Assembly: GCA_017557525.1 (NCBI GenBank)
Contig: JAFYYN010000173.1
Span: 1-63,649, forward strand
Source of the DNA: Lachnospiraceae bacterium
GTDB taxonomy: Bacteria; Bacillota; Clostridia; Lachnospirales; Lachnospiraceae
Direction of reading: 5' to 3'
DNA: 63,649 nt
Shown: piece by piece, positions 51,672 through 59,342 of the stretch
How positions within the stretch are numbered: position 1 is the stretch's first letter
Layout: each line of letters opens with the position of its first letter
Notes under the pieces: model-generated
Told to the model about the DNA's origin: nothing
The model's input: the letters and a program-made list of their open reading frames with translations, nothing else
The model's database searches: none
Position numbers and translations under genes: made by a program

Positions 51672-52133
51672 ATGCAAATTTTGCCAAACAGAAGAATTGC
51701 TTATATCCTTACTCGAATATGCTATCGTGAAGCAAAGTGTTGGGAAGATTATCATTCTCAGAAAGTGAAGCTTGATATGCATATATATGAAGAAATGTTA
51801 TCTGCTGTAAAGTTTAACCTGTTGTTCTATCTTCAATTCGTTAAGTATATGCGAATGAATACGGAAGAATGGTTAAGTATAGTTAATGAACTTCCTGAAC
51901 AGGTTCAGGATATTATGCTTGCAATTCTACTCTATAGTGGAGGATACTTTGAATGGGAACCTGCCGAAAAAATTAATGAACCAATACCAAAAGATATAAC
52001 AAGCTTTCTGTTATGTGGAAGGCTTAAATCAGCTTGTGAAAATGGCGAAGTATTGGATAATAGTCTGATGAAGCAGATAAACATAGATGTTCACAATCGT
52101 ATGTTCACTTTGATATCACAAAAACGCATTTAA
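51672..52133 (+). CDS. Unknown helical protein, 153 aa
   Basis: Starts MQILPNRRIAYILTRICYRE behind GAGGGTG. All-helical with no motif recognised. Same direction and tight spacing as the alpha-CTD-like genes, so probably one operon. Confidence 0.6.
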   Translation: MQILPNRRIAYILTRICYREAKCWEDYHSQKVKLDMHIYEEMLSAVKFNLLFYLQFVKYMRMNTEEWLSIVNELPEQVQDIMLAILLYSGGYFEWEPAEKINEPIPKDITSFLLCGRLKSACENGEVLDNSLMKQINIDVHNRMFTLISQKRI

Positions 52134-52299
52134 AGTCATGGTAACTAATGTGTTTTCTTTTTCAAGAAAGTTGATACAAATATCAACCAAATCGAAATAA
52201 TTCGACATAATTCGACTTTTTCCCTTTTTTTATTCTGATGCCTTTTATCAGATCGTGTGTTATAATGATACTATCATCTTAATTATGGAGGTATCTACA
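52134..52299. promoter_or_regulatory. Regulatory region before 52300
   Basis: Contains a pyrimidine motif (52151-52170), palindrome copy 19, two AATTCGAC repeats with the palindrome TCGAA-ATAA-TTCGA (52194-52207), and an extended -10 (TGTTATAAT, -10 at 52261-52266) without a clear -35. The TCGAA repeats may be an operator. Confidence 0.45.
52170..52187 (+). repeat. 18-bp palindrome copy 19 (intergenic)
   Basis: Exact consensus, directly abutting the pyrimidine motif. Confidence 0.9.
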
Positions 52300-52587
52300 A
52301 TGAACACAATCAAAAAAGGACTAAAAAGAGCTGCATACGAATTCGGCGTTCCCTTATCTGAGGTAAGAGATGTGATACAGGAGTTAATTGACGAATGCTA
52401 TAACAGCACTGACAAGGAAATATATGACAGATGGCGTCAGATTTGCTCTAATGGAGAAAAGCCAACTCCTGAGCAGTTAATTGCCTATGTAACTGATATG
52501 ATTAATAAAGAACAAAACAATACACCTCAAACGTCCAATAAAAAGGTTAATTTCATTTCCTTTTTACTTGGGCGTTTTTGTATCTAA
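52300..52587 (+). CDS. Small unknown protein, 95 aa
   Basis: Start at ATG 52300 behind TGGAGG. Helical protein (MNTIKKGLKRAAYEFGVPLS...) with an early segment like an HTH helix pair, then a polar linker and hydrophobic end. Family not recognised. Followed by a strong terminator. Confidence 0.6.
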   Translation: MNTIKKGLKRAAYEFGVPLSEVRDVIQELIDECYNSTDKEIYDRWRQICSNGEKPTPEQLIAYVTDMINKEQNNTPQTSNKKVNFISFLLGRFCI

Positions 52588-52590
52588 TAA

Positions 52591-52630
52591 AAAAGAAAGT
52601 CAGAGTATGGTTGCTCTGGCTTTCTTTTTA
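52591..52630 (+). terminator. Intrinsic terminator after 52300
   Basis: AGAAAGTCAGAG pairs with CTCTGGCTTTCT, followed by a T-run. Confidence 0.85.
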
Positions 52631-52757
52631 TGGTATAATAGATTTATCCTGATAGAGCCTACTCTAAGAGGATGTGCAGAATATGTCCGAATAAAGTCTA
52701 TATTCGCATTAATAAACGTCCGCTATTATTTGAGCACTCTAAAAGGACACAATTTGA

Positions 52758-53399
52758 TTATTTGCGCCTATTTCGGTACTCGTTGTAAATATTATTAACT
52801 GTTTCTGCAAAAATAGTTCGGGAATGTTTCTCAGGATTATTGTTTCTGCTTTTATTAATGAGATATTGGTCACGGAGTTGCTGCTTCAACCTATTTTCTT
52901 CAATCCATTGTAATTTCTCATCTATATCATAAGCTTTATCCCGATATTCCCAACGGTAATATAGCCGCCAATCTTTATAACAGCGTATGTACTGTTGCTG
53001 ACCATTACCGCAATTATATACTATTGCAATGTCGCAGCTGTGTTCAATCCGGCTGTTTACTTTGTCAACCGCCTTAATAGTGATTACACTTGTAGAATTT
53101 TCAATCTTTGAATAGCCATATTTACCCTTGTGTTTTTGAAAAGCTTCAAAAATTAGGCTATGTATCTGTTCTGCACTGTATTTTTCGTCGGGATCATTAG
53201 GCTCTATATTAAGATCAAAGTCATATCCAATATTGCCGTTTACTTCCCGTGTAATCATGTTTCGGCTTGAACTCCCTATAAAATCAAAACGAAACGTTAA
53301 ATAAGGTTTAACTTCTTTCTGAACTGCTTTAATAAGGTTGATTAGATTATCCTTGTGTGGAGCAGCTTCTTTTCTTGAGACATATTCAAATTCTCGCAT
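52758..53399 (-). CDS. Nucleotidyltransferase-fold protein (pol-beta/OAS-like)
   Basis: 213 aa. FIGSSSRNM (GS at 42-43) followed by YDFDLNIE (D60, D62) and SCDIAIVY (D123) gives the GS ... D-x-D ... D pattern of catalytic polymerase-beta-type nucleotidyltransferases, the fold shared by CCA-adding enzymes and CD-NTases. No effector gene of a cyclic-nucleotide system is adjacent. Minus strand, good AAAGGAG before MREFEYVSRK. It is the only minus gene between 49.4 and 62 kb. Confidence 0.6.
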   Translation of the reverse strand: MREFEYVSRKEAAPHKDNLINLIKAVQKEVKPYLTFRFDFIGSSSRNMITREVNGNIGYDFDLNIEPNDPDEKYSAEQIHSLIFEAFQKHKGKYGYSKIENSTSVITIKAVDKVNSRIEHSCDIAIVYNCGNGQQQYIRCYKDWRLYYRWEYRDKAYDIDEKLQWIEENRLKQQLRDQYLINKSRNNNPEKHSRTIFAETVNNIYNEYRNRRK

Positions 53400-53502
53400 A
53401 CAAAAACTCCTTTATAATAAGAATATCCCAAGCCACCGTTTGATACTTTCAAACCTTTTTATTATATTACAAATCAAGGGCGTTGTCAATATCAAAATTA
53501 TC

Positions 53503-53520
53503 GTTGATACAAATATCAAC
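53503..53520 (+). repeat. 18-bp palindrome copy 20 (before recombinase)
   Basis: Exact consensus, 16 bp before the recombinase start codon, next to its ribosome-binding site. Confidence 0.9.
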
Positions 53521-53536
53521 GGAAAGGAAAAGTAAT

Positions 53537-54112
53537 ATGGATAAAACCTACATTGGATATGCCCGTGTTTCTACTGAGGAACAGAATGAAGCCCGGCAGC
53601 TACAATCCTTTGAAAGCTATACTGAAAAAATAAAAAAAGTATTCATCGACAAAATGAGTGGTAAAGACACCAATCGTCCGCAGCTGCAAGCTATGCTTGA
53701 ATATGTGCGTGAGGGTGATGTAATTGTTGTTTCAGAGTTTTCTCGACTTGCGAGAAGTACAAGAGATATGCTACAGATCGTTCAAGAACTGACCGATAAA
53801 GGGGTAGGTCTGATCAGCTTAAAGGAGAAAATCGACACCGATAGCAGCACCGGACGTTTTATGTTAACGATATTCGCAGCTCTGGCAGAGCTTGAAAGGG
53901 AGACTATCCTGCAAAGGCAGCGTGAAGGTATTGCTATTGCGAAGCAGCAAGGCAAGTATAAAGGACGTAAGCCTCTTCCTTTCAATGAAGATAAGTTCAG
54001 AGCTGAGTGTAAGAAATGGCGCAACGGCGATCAGACTGCGGTTGCAACCATGAAAATACTTAATATAAAACGTAACCGGTTTTATACTAAAGTCAAAGAA
54101 CTGGGGGTGTAA
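53537..54112 (+). CDS. Serine recombinase (resolvase/invertase family)
   Basis: 191 aa from MDKTYIGYARVST (catalytic Ser12). The catalytic domain contains FSRLARS and LAELERETILQRQREGI, followed by a short C-terminal HTH (KFRAECKKWRNGDQTAVATM). This is a small resolvase/invertase, not a large serine integrase. It may resolve dimers of the circular form or invert DNA. No obvious res site other than the dispersed palindrome. Confidence 0.9.
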   Translation: MDKTYIGYARVSTEEQNEARQLQSFESYTEKIKKVFIDKMSGKDTNRPQLQAMLEYVREGDVIVVSEFSRLARSTRDMLQIVQELTDKGVGLISLKEKIDTDSSTGRFMLTIFAALAELERETILQRQREGIAIAKQQGKYKGRKPLPFNEDKFRAECKKWRNGDQTAVATMKILNIKRNRFYTKVKELGV

Positions 54113-54115
54113 TTC

Positions 54116-54313
54116 ATGAATATAGAGGATATAGAGCTTAATCCATCATTAGGTGGTAAAGGCTGTAAAGGAAACGGTGAACATGAAGGAATAGAATGCC
54201 AGTGTGATGAATGTGACTACTTAATGGAATGTTTTCCGATAAAAAGCTCAAGTTCAACAAGTAAAAGTCTTGTTATAGATAAAATAGCTGAGATAATTAA
54301 CGATAACAAATGA
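54116..54313 (+). CDS. Cysteine-rich small protein, 65 aa
   Basis: Four closely spaced cysteines (ECQCDECDYLMEC) plus an earlier Cys in a Gly-rich part suggest metal binding. GGGGGTG ribosome-binding site. It follows the recombinase by 3 bp. Not recognised. Confidence 0.6.
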   Translation: MNIEDIELNPSLGGKGCKGNGEHEGIECQCDECDYLMECFPIKSSSSTSKSLVIDKIAEIINDNK

Positions 54314-54331
54314 TTTTCTTTTTCAAATAAG
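54313..54331 (+). repeat. Pyrimidine-rich intergenic motif
   Basis: ATTTTCTTTTTCAAATAAG, directly at the stop of the preceding gene and 20 bp before a palindrome. Confidence 0.5.
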
Positions 54332-54350
54332 TGATTTTTTGAATTTATTC

Positions 54351-54368
54351 GTTGATACAAATATCAAC
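54351..54368 (+). repeat. 18-bp palindrome copy 21 (left edge of defence island)
   Basis: Exact consensus; the last copy before 7.6 kb without any. Confidence 0.9.
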
Positions 54369-54388
54369 GATATTTTTTTCGTTTACAA

Positions 54389-54404
54389 TCACAAATATTT
54401 GTGA
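54389..54404. promoter_or_regulatory. Operator-like palindrome TCACAAATATTTGTGA
   Basis: Perfect 16-bp palindrome upstream of the defence-like genes. Nearly the same sequence (TCACAAAAATTTGTGA) fills the promoter spacer at 62881-62896, so one regulator probably reads both. Confidence 0.65.
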
Positions 54405-54483
54405 CTTTGACTAATTGAAACCTTTGTATATTGGTTAATTCGGCTAAAATTATTTCAGAAGTATTAATTTCAGAACACAGTCA

Positions 54484-54512
54484 TTGTTGCTTTTGATTAT
54501 TTGATATATAAT
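54484..54512 (+). promoter_or_regulatory. Possible promoter of the defence island
   Basis: TTGTTG (54484-54489), 17 bp, TATAAT (54507-54512), about 110 bp before the first gene. The -35 is weak. Confidence 0.4.
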
Positions 54513-54623
54513 AGATTATAATAAATAATTTATAATCTTAGATTGGCAAGTGTTATTATTACAAAACAGCGATGAGTATTAATTGTACTTAAAGAATTCT
54601 TTTCAATAGTGAGGTGTTCGGTT

Positions 54624-57512
54624 ATGTTTGACTTTGGAAATGCAAATGCTAATCAACGTTCAGCAATCTCAGCGGTTAATGGTCCAGTGCTTATTACAGC
54701 CGGTCCCGGAACAGGCAAAACATATACGCTCGTTCAAAGAGCTATATATTTAATTGAAGAGTGTGGAGTTAAACCCGAAAACATTTTCATTGCAACATTT
54801 ACAGAAAAAGCAGCTAAAGAATTACTAACGAGAATTACAAATGAGTTTGCATCTCGCAATGTGTCGGTTAATATAAACGAAATGTATCTTGGTACATTTC
54901 ATTCACTTTGTTTGCGAATAATTAGAGAACATATAGAATTTTCAAATCTAAAGCGTAATTACCGATTATTGGATTCTTTCGATCAACAATATACCATTTA
55001 TCAGAATCTTTATAGTAGATTTAAGAAAATAGAGGGATTTGATATTGTTTTTGGTAATAATTCAAGTTGGCAACAGGCAGCTGATATTTGTACCTATGTT
55101 AATAACCTGACAGAAGAACTTGTTGAGCCTAAATTACTTATACAAGATTCTGATCCTAATATTCAAATACTTGGAAATGTTTATAAGACTTATCGTGACA
55201 TTTTGAAAGAGAATAATATGATAGACTTCGCTTCTATTCAAAGTGAAGCGTACTATTTACTAAAGAACAATCCGAATATACTTTCAGAAATTAAAGCTAA
55301 AATCAGTCATATTATGATTGACGAATATCAAGATACTAATTTCATTCAAGAGCAGATTGTGTTTATGCTTGGTGGCGATACAAAGAATATTTGTGTTGTT
55401 GGAGATGACGATCAAGGTTTATATCGTTTTAGAGGGGCTACAATTCGAAACATTCTTGAGTTTCCATTTAAATTTGCAAAAAATGAATGTCAAATCATTC
55501 CGCTTGTAGTAAACTATCGTTCCAACAGTGATATTGTAGATTTTTATAATAGGTGGATGCTTCCTACAAATGGTTCTGATAAAAAGAATCAGTTTGAATG
55601 GGGCAGATTTCGCTATGAAAAAGAAATAATCGCCCATAAAGTTAAGGATATATCAAGTCCGGGAGTAATAAAAATATATGCCAATGATGACGAAGATAAA
55701 TGGTGCAACAAAATATATGATTTCATAATTGAACTAAAGAATTCGGGGAAACTAAGTGATTACAATCAAATTGCTTTTCTTTTCAAATCAGTAAAAAGTC
55801 CACAAGCTACAAAACTTGCCAATTATCTTGAAGAAAATGGAATCAATGTTTACTCACCACGTTCAAATATGTTTTTTGAGCGTAATGAGATTAAATTAAT
55901 CCTTGGTTGTTATCTAATAATGTTTCCTATGTATGTTGCTGCCCTTGAGGATGATAAATTTAAGTTTTTGCATGGTAGTAGATTTGATTACTCGAAATAT
56001 TATTTTGATTGCATTGAATATGCTATTCAAATTCTTGAAGATCCGAAACATAATGAACTAAAGAATTTCTTGCTATTAATGCAAAACAATCATATTAACC
56101 TTTCAGGAACAACGGATTATGCTTATTCTACACTGTTATATCGCCTTTTTGAGTTTGAACCTTTTACTACCATAATTGGAACGGATATTGAATCTGGAGT
56201 TGTAGATGTTAGACCTCTTCGGAATATATCAATATTTTCTCAAATAATCGGCAAGTTTGAGTATTTACATAATATTTCCGTATTGAGTGATAGGTTTATA
56301 GAACATAATACTGAAATGCTTTTTAATAATTTTCTGCGTTTTCTTATTGGCGGAGGAATATCTGAATATGAAGATGATAGTGAATACGCTCCCAGTGGCT
56401 GTGTATCATTCCTAACGGTTCATCAAGCAAAAGGAATGGAATTTCCTATAGTATTTGTTGGTCTTAATTCAAAAGGTCCAGTAAAAAACGAAAATCCCAT
56501 ACTTATGCAGATTGAAAATAAGTATTATAGTCGTAAGCCATTTGAGCCAATGGATAAAACAAAGTATTATGATTTTTGGCGTTTATACTATACCGCTTTT
56601 TCAAGAGCGCAAGACTTACTTATTCTAACCTCAAATGAAACAAATCGTACTCCGCACAAAGCATTCTCGATTTTATATAATGAACTTGTAGAACCAAGCA
56701 GTTCTCTTTTCAATATTGATGAATTTGAGTTTCACGATGTCAAAGATGTGAATATAAAAACAGCCTACTCATTCACTTCACATATTACAGTTTACGAGAC
56801 TTGTGCTATGCAGTACAAATTCTATAAAGAACTATCATTCACACCTGTTAGAGCTGGAGGTATGTTATTTGGTCGTTTAGTTCACGAAACAATTGAAGAT
56901 GTACATAGAGCAGTTCTCAGGGGAGAAGCAGAAACAATCACAACAGAAAACATTGAAAAGTGGTTTCATACCAATTATGAAGCACTCTCCAAAGCGGAAC
57001 ACTCCTACTTAGTCGAAAGGCAACAGGACGCTGCGCTCTCTCATGTCCAAAGATATGTTGAAAGGCAGCATGGTGATTGGTCTATGATACAGCAAGCAGA
57101 GGTTGATGTAAGTCTTGTAAAACCTGATTATATCATTGAAGGTAAAATAGATCTTATAAAAGGTGATGATTCTACCGTAGAAATAGTTGACTTTAAATCT
57201 GAAAAAAAGCCTGATATGGTTACTGGAAAAGATAGAATTGAGCATTACAGAAGGCAACTTAACATATATGCCTACCTTGTTGAAGAAAGAACTGGATTAA
57301 AAGTAAGTAAAATGCACCTATATTACACTGGTTCAAAAGAAGATGAAGTACCTACAATTACATTTAAAAATACAAGAACTTCCCTCGAAGGTACAATGGC
57401 TTCATTTGATAAAACAGTTCACAAGATAATGAACAAGGATTTTTCATACTGTGCAAATAAATCAGATGTTTGCAGAAACTGCGATTTTAGGTTTTATTGC
57501 GGACAAAGATAA
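54624..57512 (+). CDS. UvrD/Rep-type helicase with C-terminal PD-(D/E)XK nuclease
   Basis: About 962 aa from ATG 54624 (GAGGTG upstream; a GTG at 54609 is the alternative). Superfamily 1A helicase: ITAGPGTGKTYTLVQRA, IATFTEKAAKEL, LGTFHSLCLRII, IDEYQDTN, GDDDQGLYRFRGA, LTVHQAKGMEFPIVF, AFSRAQ. The C-terminal RecB-like nuclease (from about residue 745) has GRLVHETIE, EGKIDLIKG and EIVDFKSEK, and ends with clustered cysteines (YCANKSDVCRNCDFRFYCGQ) like the Fe-S site of AddB/Cas4. First gene of a three-gene operon with the methylase and Res-like genes. Confidence 0.88.
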   Translation: MFDFGNANANQRSAISAVNGPVLITAGPGTGKTYTLVQRAIYLIEECGVKPENIFIATFTEKAAKELLTRITNEFASRNVSVNINEMYLGTFHSLCLRIIREHIEFSNLKRNYRLLDSFDQQYTIYQNLYSRFKKIEGFDIVFGNNSSWQQAADICTYVNNLTEELVEPKLLIQDSDPNIQILGNVYKTYRDILKENNMIDFASIQSEAYYLLKNNPNILSEIKAKISHIMIDEYQDTNFIQEQIVFMLGGDTKNICVVGDDDQGLYRFRGATIRNILEFPFKFAKNECQIIPLVVNYRSNSDIVDFYNRWMLPTNGSDKKNQFEWGRFRYEKEIIAHKVKDISSPGVIKIYANDDEDKWCNKIYDFIIELKNSGKLSDYNQIAFLFKSVKSPQATKLANYLEENGINVYSPRSNMFFERNEIKLILGCYLIMFPMYVAALEDDKFKFLHGSRFDYSKYYFDCIEYAIQILEDPKHNELKNFLLLMQNNHINLSGTTDYAYSTLLYRLFEFEPFTTIIGTDIESGVVDVRPLRNISIFSQIIGKFEYLHNISVLSDRFIEHNTEMLFNNFLRFLIGGGISEYEDDSEYAPSGCVSFLTVHQAKGMEFPIVFVGLNSKGPVKNENPILMQIENKYYSRKPFEPMDKTKYYDFWRLYYTAFSRAQDLLILTSNETNRTPHKAFSILYNELVEPSSSLFNIDEFEFHDVKDVNIKTAYSFTSHITVYETCAMQYKFYKELSFTPVRAGGMLFGRLVHETIEDVHRAVLRGEAETITTENIEKWFHTNYEALSKAEHSYLVERQQDAALSHVQRYVERQHGDWSMIQQAEVDVSLVKPDYIIEGKIDLIKGDDSTVEIVDFKSEKKPDMVTGKDRIEHYRRQLNIYAYLVEERTGLKVSKMHLYYTGSKEDEVPTITFKNTRTSLEGTMASFDKTVHKIMNKDFSYCANKSDVCRNCDFRFYCGQR

Positions 57513-57526
57513 TGGAGGAATTACTC

Positions 57527-59338
57527 ATGGAAAACAAAAATTGGATGATTGAATTAGAAAAAACCGCTGCACAAAAATCAATACAAGGCTATCCAACATT
57601 ATGGTGGCAAGGAAAACGCCCATATAATGTTGCAATGTATTATCCAGCGCAAGAAAGAGAAATATATGGAACACCAGATATTGAAACCGGATGGATGAAC
57701 AAGATTTTTTGGGGCGATAATCTGCAAGTTATGAGCCATCTTTTAAAAGAATTTCATGGTAAAATAGACCTTATCTATATTGATCCACCTTTTGATTCAA
57801 AAGCTGAATATAAAAAACAGATTTCCGTTAAGGGTGTTGGTTCTGCAGAAAGTGATATATCTTCATTTGAAGAAAAACAATATGGGGATATTTGGACTAA
57901 TGATGAATACCTTCAGTTTATGTTTGAGCGATTAAACATTATGAAAAATTTACTTTCAGATAAGGGTGCGATTTACGTTCACTGTGATTGGCATAAATCA
58001 GCTCATTTGAAACTTGTGATGGACGAGATTTTTGGACAACAGAATTTTAGAAATGAAATAGTATGGTGTTACAGAACATCTTTACGAAGCTCAGACAATT
58101 CGTTTGGTCGTGATCATGACACTATTCTTTTTTACAGCAAAACAAATAAGCATAAAATACACCCTGATCGTAAGGATTTTCCAGTAAGCGAAGCAACTAT
58201 AAAAAGATGGGCAGCATACGCAGACGAAAATGGTTTTGTAAGCAACAAACACTTTGCCGGAAGTAACAGTACAATTATAGATACTTCTGATGAAACAAAA
58301 GGCTTTTATATCAATCAAGGCATACCTCGCGATTGGTGGGAAATCTCTGCTAATGTTGCAAAAGGAAATACTTCTGAGGTTATCGCAGGAAAATATCCAA
58401 CTCAAAAGCCTGAAGAATTAGTCGAGCGTATTATAAAAGCCTCCTCTGACCCCGGTGACCTTGTGTTTGATTGCTTTATGGGAAGTGGAACAACACAAGC
58501 TGTTGCTATGAAGCTTGGACGAAGATTTATAGGTGCTGATATAAATCTTGGTTCTATTCAAACTACCACCAAAAGGCTTACATATTTAGCAAAGAAACTA
58601 AATGATACTACTCAAAAAGGCGAATCAGATTCAGCTATAAAATATACTGGCTTTACAGTTTACAATGTAAACAACTATGATTTCTTCCGTAATCCAATTG
58701 AAGCAAAGAATATAATAATCGATGCACTTGGTGTTCAACCGTTTCCTCAAGGAGATCTTTGGGATGGTGAACTTGATGGACGAATGGTTAAAATCATGCC
58801 TGTAAACAGAATTGCGACAAAAGCTGATCTTGCAGAATTAATACATAATATGCCTTATAAAGAATATGAAAAGCGAAAAGCTCAAAATATAAAAGAACCC
58901 GTTGAACATATTACTATAATTTGTATGGGACATGAGCCTGACTTAAAAGCAGGAATAATTCAAGAATTATCGCAATATGTTTGGGATATTGATATACTCG
59001 ATATTCTTAGTGATAAAAAGGATCTTCAACTCAAAAGAGAAGCAGAAGCAGAAATTGTTCGTGAGGGCGATAAACTCGTAATTCGTGAATATTATCCAAT
59101 GAACCTTATGCAGAAACTTTCACTTCAAAAAGATAACTATGTCGAAGATTGGAGACAGCTCGTTGACTCCATTATGATTGATTGGAATTATGACGGTGCT
59201 GTAATGCAGCCTTCAATAATTGATATTCCCGACAAAAAAGCTCTTGTTTCAGGTATTTATGACATTCCAAAGAACGCCGGTATAATTCGAGTAAAAGTTA
59301 CAGATCTTCTTTCAGAATCTCTTGAAATGGAGGTGTAA
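57527..59338 (+). CDS. Type III Mod-like DNA methyltransferase
   Basis: 603 aa, start at MENKNWMIELEKTA with TGGAGG. Beta-class order of motifs: YIDPPFDSKAEY (catalytic DPPF, residue 86) before VFDCFMGSGTTQAVA (SAM-binding, about residue 315). Between them lies a probable target-recognition stretch. N6-adenine methylation is expected. Unusual opening (YPTLWWQGKRPYNVAMYYPAQ). The helicase gene stops 14 bp before it; its own end nearly meets the next gene. Confidence 0.88.
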   Translation: MENKNWMIELEKTAAQKSIQGYPTLWWQGKRPYNVAMYYPAQEREIYGTPDIETGWMNKIFWGDNLQVMSHLLKEFHGKIDLIYIDPPFDSKAEYKKQISVKGVGSAESDISSFEEKQYGDIWTNDEYLQFMFERLNIMKNLLSDKGAIYVHCDWHKSAHLKLVMDEIFGQQNFRNEIVWCYRTSLRSSDNSFGRDHDTILFYSKTNKHKIHPDRKDFPVSEATIKRWAAYADENGFVSNKHFAGSNSTIIDTSDETKGFYINQGIPRDWWEISANVAKGNTSEVIAGKYPTQKPEELVERIIKASSDPGDLVFDCFMGSGTTQAVAMKLGRRFIGADINLGSIQTTTKRLTYLAKKLNDTTQKGESDSAIKYTGFTVYNVNNYDFFRNPIEAKNIIIDALGVQPFPQGDLWDGELDGRMVKIMPVNRIATKADLAELIHNMPYKEYEKRKAQNIKEPVEHITIICMGHEPDLKAGIIQELSQYVWDIDILDILSDKKDLQLKREAEAEIVREGDKLVIREYYPMNLMQKLSLQKDNYVEDWRQLVDSIMIDWNYDGAVMQPSIIDIPDKKALVSGIYDIPKNAGIIRVKVTDLLSESLEMEV

Positions 59339-59342
59339 GATT

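Noticed and set aside
52671-52787. 38-codon plus-strand ORF (MCRICPNKVYIRIN...)
   Set aside because: There is a TATAAT upstream but no usable ribosome-binding site, and its end overlaps the converging nucleotidyltransferase gene; too weak to call.
53483-53536. Longer recombinase N-terminus
   Set aside because: The extension only translates the palindrome (LIQIS). The ATG at 53537 has a proper ribosome-binding site and starts right at the conserved domain.
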